64,000 nucleotides of DNA, taken from assembly GCA_963739385.1 (NCBI GenBank), contig CAVUAI010000062.1:62001-126000 (forward strand). The letters are read 5' to 3'. Below, one piece after another: positions 42,737 through 52,047 of this stretch. The notes below the pieces were generated by a model. The model saw only the letters and a program-made list of their open reading frames with translations. It did not search any database and had not been told where the DNA came from. The number at the start of each line of letters is the position of its first letter. The stretch's first letter is position 1. This DNA comes from VAZQ01 sp963739385. Its GTDB lineage: Bacteria; Pseudomonadota; Alphaproteobacteria; Rhizobiales; Xanthobacteraceae. The position numbers were made by a program, and so were the translations under genes.

Positions 42737-43705
42737 GTGGGCCGACGATTCATGATGTGCGTGGCTTTTGCATGCGCTGCAGGGCTTGCGGCCTTTGCGG
42801 CACGCGCGGACGAATATCCGAGCCGCCCGGTGCGCGTCGTGGTTGGCTTCTCTGCGGGATCGGGTGCCGACATCACGGCGCGCGTCGTTGGGCAGCGCAT
42901 GGGACAAATCCTCGGCCAGCAGATCGTGGTCGAGAACCGCACCGGAGCCGGATCGAGCCTTGCCGCCGAATTCGTGGCCCGCGCGCCGAAGGACGGCTAC
43001 ACCCTGTTGCTGGCCACCATCGCCAATCCCATCAACGCGGTCGTTGGCTCCAATCCCTCGTTCGACTTTCCCAAGGATTTTGCGCCCATCGTGCGGCTCA
43101 CCACGACACCCAACATTCTGGTCGTTCACCCATCGGTCGGCGTGAAGAACGTCAAGGAGCTGATCGCCCTGGCCAGGGACAAGCCCGACCAGCTGTCGTT
43201 CGGCTCCTCGGGGGTTGCGACCGGAACGCATCTCTCCGGCGAGCTGTTCAAAGTGATGGCGGGCATCAAGATGGTGCACGTCCCCTATGCCGGCAGCCCG
43301 CAGGCGGTCACCGACCTTCTGGCCGGCCGCATCCAGGTTTTCTTCTCGCCGGCCTCGACCGTCCTCCAGCATGTGCGCGACGGCAAGCTGATCGCGCTTG
43401 CGTCCACCGAAGCGAAGCGCACCGCAGTCGCGCCGGAGCTTCCGACCATGGTCGAAGCCGGATTGCCCGGCTTCGAGACCGGTCTTTGGTTCGGGCTGCT
43501 CGCGCCGGCAGGCACGCCGAGGGAGATCATCGACAAAATAGCGCGGGCCGGCAACGACGCCTTGGCCGCGGAGGAGGTCGGCAAGACGTTGGCGCCCCAG
43601 GGCATCGACCTCGTCGGCGGCAGCCCGGAGGAGTTCGCCCGCTACCTCGACAGCGAGATCAAACGTTGGGCAACGGTCGCCCAAGCTGCCGGGCTCAAGA
43701 AATAA
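42737..43705 (+). CDS. Bug-family receptor, first of tandem pair
   Basis: The ~322-residue protein has the signal peptide VGRRFMMCVAFACAAGLAAFAARA. The Bug core follows: YPSRPVRVVVGFSAGSGADITARVVGQRMG, VVENRTGAGSSLAAEFVARAPKDGYTLLL and VPYAGSPQAVTDLLAGRIQVFF. I chose GTG 42737, which has GGAGGAG 4-5 bases ahead; ATG 42725 is the alternative. It is more than half identical by eye to the next gene at 43757, so the pair is a recent duplication. No membrane pump gene is near. The downstream GntR regulator probably controls the group. Confidence 0.87.
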   Translation: MGRRFMMCVAFACAAGLAAFAARADEYPSRPVRVVVGFSAGSGADITARVVGQRMGQILGQQIVVENRTGAGSSLAAEFVARAPKDGYTLLLATIANPINAVVGSNPSFDFPKDFAPIVRLTTTPNILVVHPSVGVKNVKELIALARDKPDQLSFGSSGVATGTHLSGELFKVMAGIKMVHVPYAGSPQAVTDLLAGRIQVFFSPASTVLQHVRDGKLIALASTEAKRTAVAPELPTMVEAGLPGFETGLWFGLLAPAGTPREIIDKIARAGNDALAAEEVGKTLAPQGIDLVGGSPEEFARYLDSEIKRWATVAQAAGLKK

Positions 43706-43756
43706 CATGGCGGCGGGACCTTCGGCCCGACCGGCGACGTCCATTGGGAGGAACGC

Positions 43757-44731
43757 ATGAGCAAGGAGAGGCGCTGGACGCTTGCGCTCGCACTGGGGCT
43801 CGCGACCCAGTTCGTCCTGCCCTCGGTGCACGCCGAGGATTATCCCTCACGGCCGGTGCGCATCATCGTGGGCTTCATTCCGGGATCGTCGGCCGACATT
43901 ACCGCGCGCGTGGTCGGGCAACGCATGGGGCAGGTGCTGGGCCAGCAGTTCGTGGTCGAGAACAAGCCGGGCGCCGGCTCGAGCCTGGCCGCGGAATTCG
44001 TCGCGCGCGCGCCGAAGGACGGCTACACGCTGTTCCTGGGATCGTCCGCCAATATCACGAACGCAGCCATCAATCCCAATCTCGCCTTCGACATGGCGAA
44101 GGATTTCGCGCCCATCGCACTCGTGACCACAGCGGCCGTCATTCTCGTTGTGCATCCGTCGAGCGGCGTGAACAGCGTGCAGGAGCTGATCGCGCTGGCC
44201 AAATCGAAGCCGGGCGAAGTGCTGTACGCCTCGACCGGCGTCGGCACAGCGCCGCATCTGTCGGGCGAGCTCTTTGCCATGCGCAGCGGCGTCAAACTCG
44301 TGCACGTGCCCTATCAGGGCAGCCCGCAGGCCGTGACCGATCTGCTCGCCGGCCGCACCACGATGATGTTCTCGCCCGCCTCTGCCGTGGTCTCGCAGGT
44401 CGAGACCGGCAAGCTCAAGGCGCTCGCTTCCGCCGCCGGGAAGCGGCCGTCCATCGCACCCAACCTTCCGACCATGGCCGAAGCCGGCATGCCCGACTTC
44501 GACACCAGCATCTGGTTCGGCCTGATGGCGCCGGCGGGTACTCCAGCCGACGTGATCGACAAGCTCGGACACGCCGTGCGCGCAGCGCTCATGTCGGATG
44601 AGGTACTGGCGGCCCTCCATCCCCAAGGCTTCGACGCCCTCACCGGCGGATCGGAGGATTTCGCCAGGACGATCCAGAGCGAGATCAGGCGCTGGGGCCA
44701 GGTGGCCCAGGCGGCAGGCCTCAAGAAATAG
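43757..44731 (+). CDS. Bug-family receptor, second of tandem pair
   Basis: The 324-residue protein has the signal peptide MSKERRWTLALALGLATQFVLPSVHA and a Bug core almost parallel to its upstream neighbour: YPSRPVRIIVGFIPGSSADITARVVGQRMG, VVENKPGAGSSLAAEFVARAPKDGYTLFL and VPYQGSPQAVTDLLAGRTTMMF. GGGAGGA precedes ATG 43757. The ligand-loop residues differ between the copies (for example NAVVGSNPSFDF versus NAAINPNLAFDM), suggesting divergence in ligand choice. Confidence 0.9.
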   Translation: MSKERRWTLALALGLATQFVLPSVHAEDYPSRPVRIIVGFIPGSSADITARVVGQRMGQVLGQQFVVENKPGAGSSLAAEFVARAPKDGYTLFLGSSANITNAAINPNLAFDMAKDFAPIALVTTAAVILVVHPSSGVNSVQELIALAKSKPGEVLYASTGVGTAPHLSGELFAMRSGVKLVHVPYQGSPQAVTDLLAGRTTMMFSPASAVVSQVETGKLKALASAAGKRPSIAPNLPTMAEAGMPDFDTSIWFGLMAPAGTPADVIDKLGHAVRAALMSDEVLAALHPQGFDALTGGSEDFARTIQSEIRRWGQVAQAAGLKK

Positions 44732-44769
44732 GTTTGGCCTCGCAGCCCAGTTGACCCCTTCCTCCGATA

Positions 44770-44784
44770 AAAGATATCATCTTT
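44770..44784. promoter_or_regulatory. Candidate GntR-type operator
   Basis: AAAGAT-ATC-ATCTTT is a perfect 6-bp inverted repeat with a 3-bp spacer in an AT-rich patch, 44 bp upstream of the GntR-family regulator start and 38 bp after the second Bug gene. GntR/FCD regulators usually bind such short palindromes near their own promoter. The site would allow autoregulation and possibly control of the downstream NMT1-like gene. It is a single occurrence, so the assignment is tentative. Confidence 0.45.
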
Positions 44785-44827
44785 ATGATCGTTGCTACCT
44801 TTGGCCACGGCTTGGAGACCGCACGCC

Positions 44828-45589
44828 ATGCGGCTGCATCCCGCGATGAAGAGCGGGGAACGCAAAGTTGTCCCCTTTCGCTCCGCCACCATGTCCACGC
44901 AGATCGTGGCGCAGGTGCGCGAGGCGCTTTTCGCCCGGGAGCTTCGACCGGGCGATTTTCTCGGCACCGAGAAGGACCTGGCCGAGCGTTTCGGGGTGAG
45001 CCGCATCGTGGCACGGGACGCGCTGCGAACGCTTGAAGCTCAGGGCGTGGTCGACATCAAGGTCGGTTCCGGGGGCGGCGCGCGCATCGCGCAGGGCAAT
45101 GCCCGCCTGTTCGCCGAAGCCCTGGCCGTACAGCTTGATCTTGCCGGCGTCTCGGTCGCCGAGATCATGGATGCCCAGCGCGCCATCGAATGCCTCGCGG
45201 CTGAGCTTGCCGCTGTCAATTCCACCGCCGAGGATCATGCACGGCTGCGCGAGCTCCTCGCCGATGCCGAACGCAAGATCGACGACGTCGGCGCCTATAC
45301 ACGCTCATCGCGCGAGTTCCATCTCGCGGTCGCCGAAGCCTCCCACAACCGCGTGCTGGTGGTGCAACTCGTTTCGCTCCAGCACGTCTCCTGGCCGGCG
45401 CGCAATCCGACGCTGACGCCCAAAGTGGCGCGACGGATTCTCGATGCCCATCGGCAATTGGCATCGCTTATCGAAATGCGCGACGCCGCGGGCGCGCGGC
45501 GGCTAATGGACGAGCACGTCGGGATGATCGCGGCGCGCCGTGTGGCCGAGCACCGCGACAAGCCTGGACCCGATCAGGACTGCTGCTGA
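44828..45589 (+). CDS. GntR-family transcriptional regulator (FCD/FadR type)
   Basis: The 253-residue protein has a winged-helix domain with LAERFGVSRIVARDALRTLEAQGVV (about 51-75), then the FCD helical effector domain with ligand/metal-type EFHLAVAEASHN and a basic tail. FadR-type regulators sense carboxylates such as sugar acids or lactate. A TTG at 44792 precedes the ATG in frame, but the ATG has GGAG nine bases upstream. It lies between the tandem Bug receptors and an NMT1-like binding protein, and likely controls their uptake genes in response to the substrate. Confidence 0.87.
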   Translation: MRLHPAMKSGERKVVPFRSATMSTQIVAQVREALFARELRPGDFLGTEKDLAERFGVSRIVARDALRTLEAQGVVDIKVGSGGGARIAQGNARLFAEALAVQLDLAGVSVAEIMDAQRAIECLAAELAAVNSTAEDHARLRELLADAERKIDDVGAYTRSSREFHLAVAEASHNRVLVVQLVSLQHVSWPARNPTLTPKVARRILDAHRQLASLIEMRDAAGARRLMDEHVGMIAARRVAEHRDKPGPDQDCC

Positions 45590-45632
45590 GCACTTGGACG
45601 AACCGTCAAGCCCGCGGGCAAAGGAGAGAAAC

Positions 45633-46514
45633 ATGGCCAAGGAAAAATTCATCATCGAGCCGCACTTCCGGCTGCAGGAATGGGTTGCCGAGGAGAAGGG
45701 CTACTTCAGGGACGAAGGCCTCGACTATTTTTTCCAGGAGCTGATCAAGTCGACCGGCGGCGCGCACCACTACAAGGGCGACAAGGTCGGCGCCATGCAG
45801 TCGTTCGAGCGCGGCCGCACCTCCGACGTGAGCTGCGCCTGCCACTGGACAGTCGGAGTCGCCGCCTCGAAGGGTAAGGGCAGGCTCTACGCCGACGTCT
45901 ATTCAGTGGCGCCATCGGGGGTGTTCGTTCCATCGGACTCGCCAATCAAGCGGCCCGAAGATCTCGCCGGCGTCCCGATCGCCGTCGGGTATCAGTCGGG
46001 CAGCCACTACTCGACCATCCAGGCACTCGAGCAGTACATGCCGGCTGACAAGATCAATCTCACATTCGCGGATGGCATGCTGTTCCATCGCCTCGATCAG
46101 TTGATCGAAGGCAAGGCGCAAGCTTCGGCATTGTTCAGCGGCCCGTACTATTTCGCGGAGCAGCTCGGCTTTCGAAAGGTGATCGACACCACCTTCATGA
46201 TCGCGACGATGGTGACCGGCGATCCAGACCTTGACGACCTGCGCAAATTCTTTCGGGCGCTGCGTCGCGCGCAGCGCGATATCGATCTGCGACCAGACCT
46301 CTACACCCATTACTACAAGAATGAATTCCCGGAGCGCTACCACGCGACGATGGACACGCGCCGCTGGGGGCCGGGCGAACGGCTGGTGTTCGAAACCTAC
46401 AGCAAAGAGGTCTATGACGAGACCTTCAAGTGGATCGCGGACCACGGCATCTTCGCAGACAGCGGGATGGGTGCAGGCAACTACGCAGAAGCCGTCATCA
46501 GCCTGGCACGATGA
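45633..46514 (+). CDS. NMT1/THI5-like substrate-binding protein without signal peptide
   Basis: The 293-residue protein is a type-II periplasmic-binding fold of the NMT1/SsuA kind (GLDYFFQELIKSTGG, DVYSVAPSGVFVPSDSPIKRPEDLAGVPIAVG). It begins straight at MAKEKFIIEPHFRLQEW with no leader. AAGGAG six bases before ATG 45633 makes that start secure. It carries a Cys/His cluster SCACHW (C68, C70, H71) and H45/H46. NMT1-like proteins are usually binding proteins of ABC importers; the leaderless THI5 branch instead makes a thiamine precursor. Neither role is shown here. It is 43 bp after the GntR gene, so it is likely co-regulated. Confidence 0.75.
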   Translation: MAKEKFIIEPHFRLQEWVAEEKGYFRDEGLDYFFQELIKSTGGAHHYKGDKVGAMQSFERGRTSDVSCACHWTVGVAASKGKGRLYADVYSVAPSGVFVPSDSPIKRPEDLAGVPIAVGYQSGSHYSTIQALEQYMPADKINLTFADGMLFHRLDQLIEGKAQASALFSGPYYFAEQLGFRKVIDTTFMIATMVTGDPDLDDLRKFFRALRRAQRDIDLRPDLYTHYYKNEFPERYHATMDTRRWGPGERLVFETYSKEVYDETFKWIADHGIFADSGMGAGNYAEAVISLAR

Positions 46515-46591
46515 GGTTTCGTTGAGCCACGTTTGCCGCTGCGGCGGGCGAGAGCCCGCACGCATGCGGCCGAAGGCCATGGCGCGCTGCG

Positions 46592-46792
46592 TCAGGAACG
46601 GACGGTAGGACCAACCGATACTTTTCGGCTGTGGTCAGGCGCGCTTCTGCTCGCCGCTGCCTTTTGCGCGAGCTTCACCCATTGCAAGCCAAGGGCTCGG
46701 CGCGCGGCAGCTACCTCGGGAGAGCTCGCCAACCGAGCGCGGCGCGCACATTCCGCAGCTTGGTCTCGGCAATACATCACATACGATGACAT
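46592..46792 (-). CDS. Small rhizobial-type protein with YxxxA-x-C pattern
   Basis: The 66-residue frame (MSSYVMYCRDQAAECARRARLASSPEVAAARRALGLQWVKLAQ) matches a family of short alphaproteobacterial proteins with YR-x2-A-x2-C-x3-A then P-x6-L-x2-W-x2-LA. The role is unknown. The ATG at 46792 is the most natural start; a longer frame is possible. The strand is opposite to its neighbours. The call is tentative because of the small size. Confidence 0.45.
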   Translation of the reverse strand: MSSYVMYCRDQAAECARRARLASSPEVAAARRALGLQWVKLAQKAAASRSAPDHSRKVSVGPTVRS

Positions 46793-47154
46793 AGCACGCA
46801 CTCTTAGACTTGCTGGCAGCAGCGCGGGAGTCGGGCACATTCGAGACTTCATTCCCCGGCCGCATGCCCCATCGCGACTATTTATGGCGCTGAATGGCTA
46901 CACAAGCGGATAATCACTGCGCAGCAATTTCCCTTCCGACCTGTGGTGTCGAGATCACAGGGGGGTGCCGCGTGACGTCCCGCCTTCCCACGCCGTAGGC
47001 ATAATCGCGCGGACGTGGTAACCTGGTATTCCAGTCATCCTTCGCGCGGCCATCGCAGGCGATGGAAAATTGTCGGTTCCCGCGGCGCGGCATTCGATCT
47101 TCGTGCCGCGCCGGGACCCTGGCGCCTGGTCCGACCGTCAAACGATGGAATGAA
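46793..47154. other. Gap without recognised gene
   Basis: I see no convincing gene, RNA or repeat in this stretch; frames across it are short and look random. It may hold the promoter of the small gene at 47155. Confidence 0.4.
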
Positions 47155-47374
47155 ATGCAACCATTCGAGGACGCGGCCTATACGATGGCAGCCGTCAGCG
47201 CCACGGTGGCGCTCTATCGGCTGCTCGTCCACAAAGGAGTATTGACCCGCGAGGAGGCCGTACGCGTGCTCCTCGATGAAGCCGTGGCGCGGGCGATTCA
47301 GGCGGAAGCGCACTCTCATGAAGATGGGAGAACGACCTCCGAGTTGAACCGCCAATGCGCGCAGATTCTGAAGT

Positions 47375-47394
<20 letters not shown>
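47155..47394 (+). CDS. Small helical protein of unknown function
   Basis: The 79-residue product (MQPFEDAAYTMAAVSATVALYRLLVHKGVLTREEAVRVLLDEAVARAIQAEA...) is predicted wholly helical, with one semi-hydrophobic helix and charged ones. The ATG at 47155 replaces a longer frame. Its last 20 bases overlap the end of the LivF-type gene on the other strand. The family is not identified. Confidence 0.5.
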
Positions 47395-48113
<719 letters not shown>

Positions 48114-48121
<8 letters not shown>

Positions 48122-48869
48122 GGCGCGTCTTGCCCAGATAAACCTCGCGCACGCGCGCATCGGCGGCGATGTCGCTGGGCGGGCCTTCCAGCAGAATTCG
48201 TCCTCCTACCATCACGATGATTCGATTGGCGAACCGGAAGACGACGTTCATGTCGTGCTCGATGAACAGCACCGCGATGTCCTGGGACAGGTCGGCAATG
48301 ACCGAGAACAACTCGGCGCTCTCATCCTGCGGAACTCCGGCCGCCGGCTCGTCGAGGAGCAGCACCTTCGGTTTGGTGGCAAGTGCGAGCGCGATCTCCA
48401 GCAGGCGTTGCTGGCCATAAGCCAGCTCCCGGGTAGGCCGATAGGCGTGCACGCCGAGCCGCAGCGACCGCAGGATCGCATAGGCCTCGTCCAGAGCGTC
48501 GGGATAAGCCGACAGCTTCTGCCACCATGTGCCGGCATAGCCGCGCCGTTCGCAGACCGCGAGCATGACCGCCTCAAGCGCATTGAGGTGGGGAAACAGC
48601 GTATTGATCTGAAACGTGCGCACGAGGCCGCGTTTGACGCGCTCTTCGGGACGGAGCATCGTGATTTCCTGCTCCCCGAGTAAAATCTGGCCACCGTCCG
48701 GCCTGATCATTCCGGTGATGAGATTGATCAGCGTGGTCTTGCCGGCGCCGTTCGGCCCGATCAATGCGTAGCGCGCGCCAGCGGGAAGATTGATCTCGAT
48801 ATTGCTGGCGACGACAAGGGAGCCGAAGCTCTTGTCCAGACCGCGTGTCGACAGCGCCGCCGCGGTCAC
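48114..48869 (-). CDS. livG: Branched-chain amino-acid-type ABC transporter ATPase (LivG-like)
   Basis: The 251-residue ATPase has Walker A GPNGAGKTT, signature ELAYGQQRLLEIA (an unusual YGQQ form) and Walker B VLLLDEP, followed by FIEHDMNVVF. LivG pairs with LivF. The start is GTG 48869, which overlaps the livM stop as GTGA and has GGAG six bases ahead, so translation is coupled. Longer upstream starts are excluded. Confidence 0.9.
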
Positions 48870-49858
48870 GCTCGGCTCCACCCGGACGGCATGAGCCGCG
48901 CCAAGCCTCCAAGAATCCCGTTCGGCAGGAAAATGACAACGGCGACCAGCAATGTCCCGATCCAGAAATACCAATATTGCGGGTTGATCCCGGAGAACTG
49001 ATCGCGGGCAACCATGTAGATGATCGCCCCGACCAGACCGCCGTAGAGCCGGCCGGCGCCGCCGAGGATCAGGATCACCAGCACGTCGGCCGAGCGCTGG
49101 AAGCTCAACGTCTCGAGCGAAACCGTCTCGGTCGTCTGCGCGAGCAAGGCGCCAGCAATCCCGGCCACCACCGCAGCGATGGTGTAGGCCTTGCGAATAT
49201 GCGCGGGGCTCGATGCCCCGATCGCGGGCATGCGGATCGCGTTCTCGCGAATGCCGCGCAGCGCGAGGCCGAACGGGGAGTTGATCAGCCGCCGCGCCAC
49301 CAGAAACACCAGGAACAGGACAACGAGCGAATAGGTGTAGGCGGTGATCCCGTAGAGGTCGAACTCAAAGACACCGAGGAGCTTCCACATGCGCACGCCT
49401 TGCAGGCCATCGGCGCCGCCCGTCAACCAGCTCGCGCTGTTGGCCGCCTCGGCGAGCAGCAGGCCCAATCCGAGCGTGATCATGATCAGCGCGAGGTGGC
49501 GGAAACGGGCGATGATGAAGCTCGTGAGATATCCGAGCAAGCCAGCCGCGGCCGCCGCGATCGCCAGCCCGGTCAGCGGCTCACCCCAGCCCCACTTGGC
49601 AATAAGTCCGGCCGTGTAGGAGCCAAAGCCAAAATAGGCGGCATGACCGAGAGATACGATGCCGGCATAGCCCAAAATAAGATCGAGCGACAACGCGAAC
49701 AGCGCGGTGATGGCGATCTGGCTCGCGAGCACGAGATAGCTGGGCGTAAGAACGAAGGGAAGCAGCGTTGCGACCCAGAACATGATCTCGAAGGGACCCC
49801 AACGCATCTGAGCTTCGAGATAACGCTGCGGCGGCTCGCTCGCCGCGGATATCGTCAT
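48866..49858 (-). CDS. livM: Branched-chain amino-acid-type ABC permease (LivM-like)
   Basis: The 330-residue permease has about ten helices and the LivM features SLDLILGYAGIVSLGHAAYFGFGSY and ALRGIRENAIRMPAIG, the ABC-coupling segment. The last residues (SGWSRA) overlap livG. The ATG at 49858 lies 3 bp after the livH stop. It forms the transmembrane channel with LivH. Confidence 0.92.
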   Translation of the reverse strand: MTISAASEPPQRYLEAQMRWGPFEIMFWVATLLPFVLTPSYLVLASQIAITALFALSLDLILGYAGIVSLGHAAYFGFGSYTAGLIAKWGWGEPLTGLAIAAAAAGLLGYLTSFIIARFRHLALIMITLGLGLLLAEAANSASWLTGGADGLQGVRMWKLLGVFEFDLYGITAYTYSLVVLFLVFLVARRLINSPFGLALRGIRENAIRMPAIGASSPAHIRKAYTIAAVVAGIAGALLAQTTETVSLETLSFQRSADVLVILILGGAGRLYGGLVGAIIYMVARDQFSGINPQYWYFWIGTLLVAVVIFLPNGILGGLARLMPSGWSRA

Positions 49859-49861
49859 CGC

Positions 49862-50725
49862 CTAGCGCCTCCCGAACAGGCCGGCCGGCCGCCACATCAG
49901 CAGCGTCACCATGACGAAATAGATCAGAAACGCGCCGAGCTCGGGGAAATAGTACTTGCCGGCCATGTCGCTGATGCCGAGCAGGCTCGCGGCCAGGAAG
50001 GAGCCGGCGATGGAGCCGAGCCCGCCGACCGCCACGACGATGAGGACGTAAACGAGGTAGGTAAAGGCGAATGCGTGATCAAGGCCGACGATTTCGATGG
50101 CGAGCGCCCCGCCGAGACCCGCGAGACCGCTGCCGAGCGCAAAGGTCATGGCAAAGATACGATCGACATTGATCCCCAGCCCGCGCGCCATGCGCTGATT
50201 GTCGACCGCCGCGCGCACCTGCGCGCCGAAACGTGTGTATTCGAGCGCTACGACCAGAACGATGGTGACAACAAGGGAAGTACCGATCAAGAACAACCGG
50301 TACACGCCGAAACTCTGACCCATGATCGACACGGTGCCGCGCAGGTAGGACGGCAAGTTCAGCGGCTGCTGGATCGTTCCGTAAATGTAGGCTGCGACCG
50401 CGACCGAAATGAACACGATGCCGATGGTCAGCAGGCACTGGTCGAGATCGCTTGCGCGGTAAAGTCGGCGATAAAGGGTGCGCTCGAATGCGATGCTGAC
50501 GAGCGCCGCCGACAGGAAAGCCAATGGCAAGCTCGCCAGAAAGGGCCAGCCGAGCTCGTTCGTCAGCGTCACCGTGACATAACCGCCCAGCATGGCGAAA
50601 CTGCAATGCGCCAGGTTCACGAAATTCATCATGCCCAGCGTCACCGACAGCCCGACCGACAGGAGAAACAGCAGCATCCCGTAGGCAAAACCATCGAACA
50701 GGACGCCGAACGCCGAGGCAATCAT
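49862..50725 (-). CDS. livH: Branched-chain amino-acid-type ABC permease (LivH-like)
   Basis: The 287-residue permease has about eight helices and LivH features: SVTLGMMNFVNLAHCSFAMLGGYV at the start, AAVDNQRMARGLGINVDRIF coupling segment, and VGGLGSIAGSFLAASLLG near the end. ATG 50725 lies 36 bp after the first binding-protein gene stop. It forms the channel with LivM. Confidence 0.92.
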   Translation of the reverse strand: MIASAFGVLFDGFAYGMLLFLLSVGLSVTLGMMNFVNLAHCSFAMLGGYVTVTLTNELGWPFLASLPLAFLSAALVSIAFERTLYRRLYRASDLDQCLLTIGIVFISVAVAAYIYGTIQQPLNLPSYLRGTVSIMGQSFGVYRLFLIGTSLVVTIVLVVALEYTRFGAQVRAAVDNQRMARGLGINVDRIFAMTFALGSGLAGLGGALAIEIVGLDHAFAFTYLVYVLIVVAVGGLGSIAGSFLAASLLGISDMAGKYYFPELGAFLIYFVMVTLLMWRPAGLFGRR

Positions 50726-50761
50726 GCCTGAGCCCGAGCGTTGGTCAGCATGTCGGTCGCC

Positions 50762-51940
50762 CTAGTTGGTCGTCCGGGCTTTCGCCGGATCCTTGACGTT
50801 CTCGATCTTGTCGAACTCGATATTGCGCAGTTGACCGTCCACCCGCTCCACCCGTCGCATGTAAACGGTCTGGATCACATCGCGGGTCGCGGGATCTATC
50901 GACATCGGGCCGCGCGGGCTCTCCCACGCCATCCCCTTGGCGGCGGCAATCAGCGCATCACCGTCGGTGTTGCCGCCGCTCTTCTTGAGCGACTCATAGA
51001 TGAGGTGCATGCCGTCGTAGCCGCCCACTGCGAAGAAATCCGGATTGCGCTTGAAGGCAGCGTTGAATGCCATCACGAATTCCTTGTTCAGCCTGGAGTC
51101 GTGATTATAGTCGTAATGCGCTGAGGTGATGATGCCGAGTGCGCTGTCGCCCATGTTCCTCAGCGCCTGCTCGTCGGTAAGCTCGGCCTGCGCCATGACC
51201 TTGGTCTTGGCCGGATCGATGCCGCGATCGGCCAGGGCCTTCGCGATCGCCGGCGACTGCGAGCCGCCCGGAACGAACACGAAGATCGCCTCCGGATTCA
51301 TATCCTTGGCACGCTGCACGAAGGCGGAAAAATCGGGATTCACGACGGGATACCGAACGGAGCCAATGATGTCTCCGCCCGCCGCCTTGAACGCACCATG
51401 GAAGGCGGCCTCGGCGTCATGACCGGCGGCAAAATCCGCGACCATCGAATAGACCTTGCGCACGCCGTTCTTGTAGGCCCAGATTCCCAGCGGCTCGTTC
51501 AATTGCGGCAGCGTGAAGGACACCCGTGCCATGTAGGGTGACTTGGTGGTGACGATCGAGGCGGCTGCGTTCATGACCACCATGAACTTCCTGGCTTGTG
51601 CCGAAATGTCAGCGGCGGCGAGCGCATTGGGCGTGAGCGAAAACCCGGCCAGCAGATCGACCTTGTCGCGCACCACCAATTCCTGAGCGAGGCGCTTGGC
51701 CACGTCGGGCGCGATGCCGCCGGTGTCCTTGCGGATGACCTCGATCCTCCTGCCGGCGACCGTCTCGCCGCGCTGCTGCATGTAGAGTCTGATGCCGTTG
51801 TCGGCCTGGGCGCCGGGATCAGCGAACTGACCCGAATAGGGCAGAATGAGGCCGATCTTGATTGTCTGCTGCGCACCCACCGGCGAGATCGCGAGGAGCG
51901 CCGCGGCAAAGCTGGCGACAGCAACGAGTGACCTGCGCAT
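50762..51940 (-). CDS. livK: LivK-type binding protein, copy 1
   Basis: The 392-residue protein has signal peptide MRRSLVAVASFAAALLAISPVGAQQ and Peripla_BP_6 core IKIGLILPYSGQFADPGAQADNGIRLYMQQ, KRLAQELVVRDKVDLLAGF and FFAVGGYDGMHLIYESL. GAAGGAG lies ahead of ATG 51940. It directly precedes livH and is the nearest of three tandem paralogues. It binds a branched-chain amino acid, amide or aromatic acid; which one is not shown. Confidence 0.9.
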   Translation of the reverse strand: MRRSLVAVASFAAALLAISPVGAQQTIKIGLILPYSGQFADPGAQADNGIRLYMQQRGETVAGRRIEVIRKDTGGIAPDVAKRLAQELVVRDKVDLLAGFSLTPNALAAADISAQARKFMVVMNAAASIVTTKSPYMARVSFTLPQLNEPLGIWAYKNGVRKVYSMVADFAAGHDAEAAFHGAFKAAGGDIIGSVRYPVVNPDFSAFVQRAKDMNPEAIFVFVPGGSQSPAIAKALADRGIDPAKTKVMAQAELTDEQALRNMGDSALGIITSAHYDYNHDSRLNKEFVMAFNAAFKRNPDFFAVGGYDGMHLIYESLKKSGGNTDGDALIAAAKGMAWESPRGPMSIDPATRDVIQTVYMRRVERVDGQLRNIEFDKIENVKDPAKARTTN

Positions 51941-52047
51941 CGCTCTCCTTCCCGCTGCAAGCGCGCCAACACCTACCACATGCTTCCCCGGTGCGGCACC
52001 GCCATGCTGCCGCGCCCTCCGCGCCAGCGGCGGCCGACATCAGCTAC

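Noticed and set aside
42646..44601. Plus-strand frame (651 codons) spanning both Bug genes in another register
   Set aside because: It crosses the intergenic region and gives Arg/Gly-rich nonsense, while the true frames show signal peptides and Bug motifs.
48845..50731. Long plus-strand frame (628 codons) over livG/livM/livH
   Set aside because: The opposite strand encodes canonical permease and ATPase motifs in overlapping operon order. The plus frame is low-complexity (Gln/Arg/Glu/Asp-rich) and has no ribosome site.
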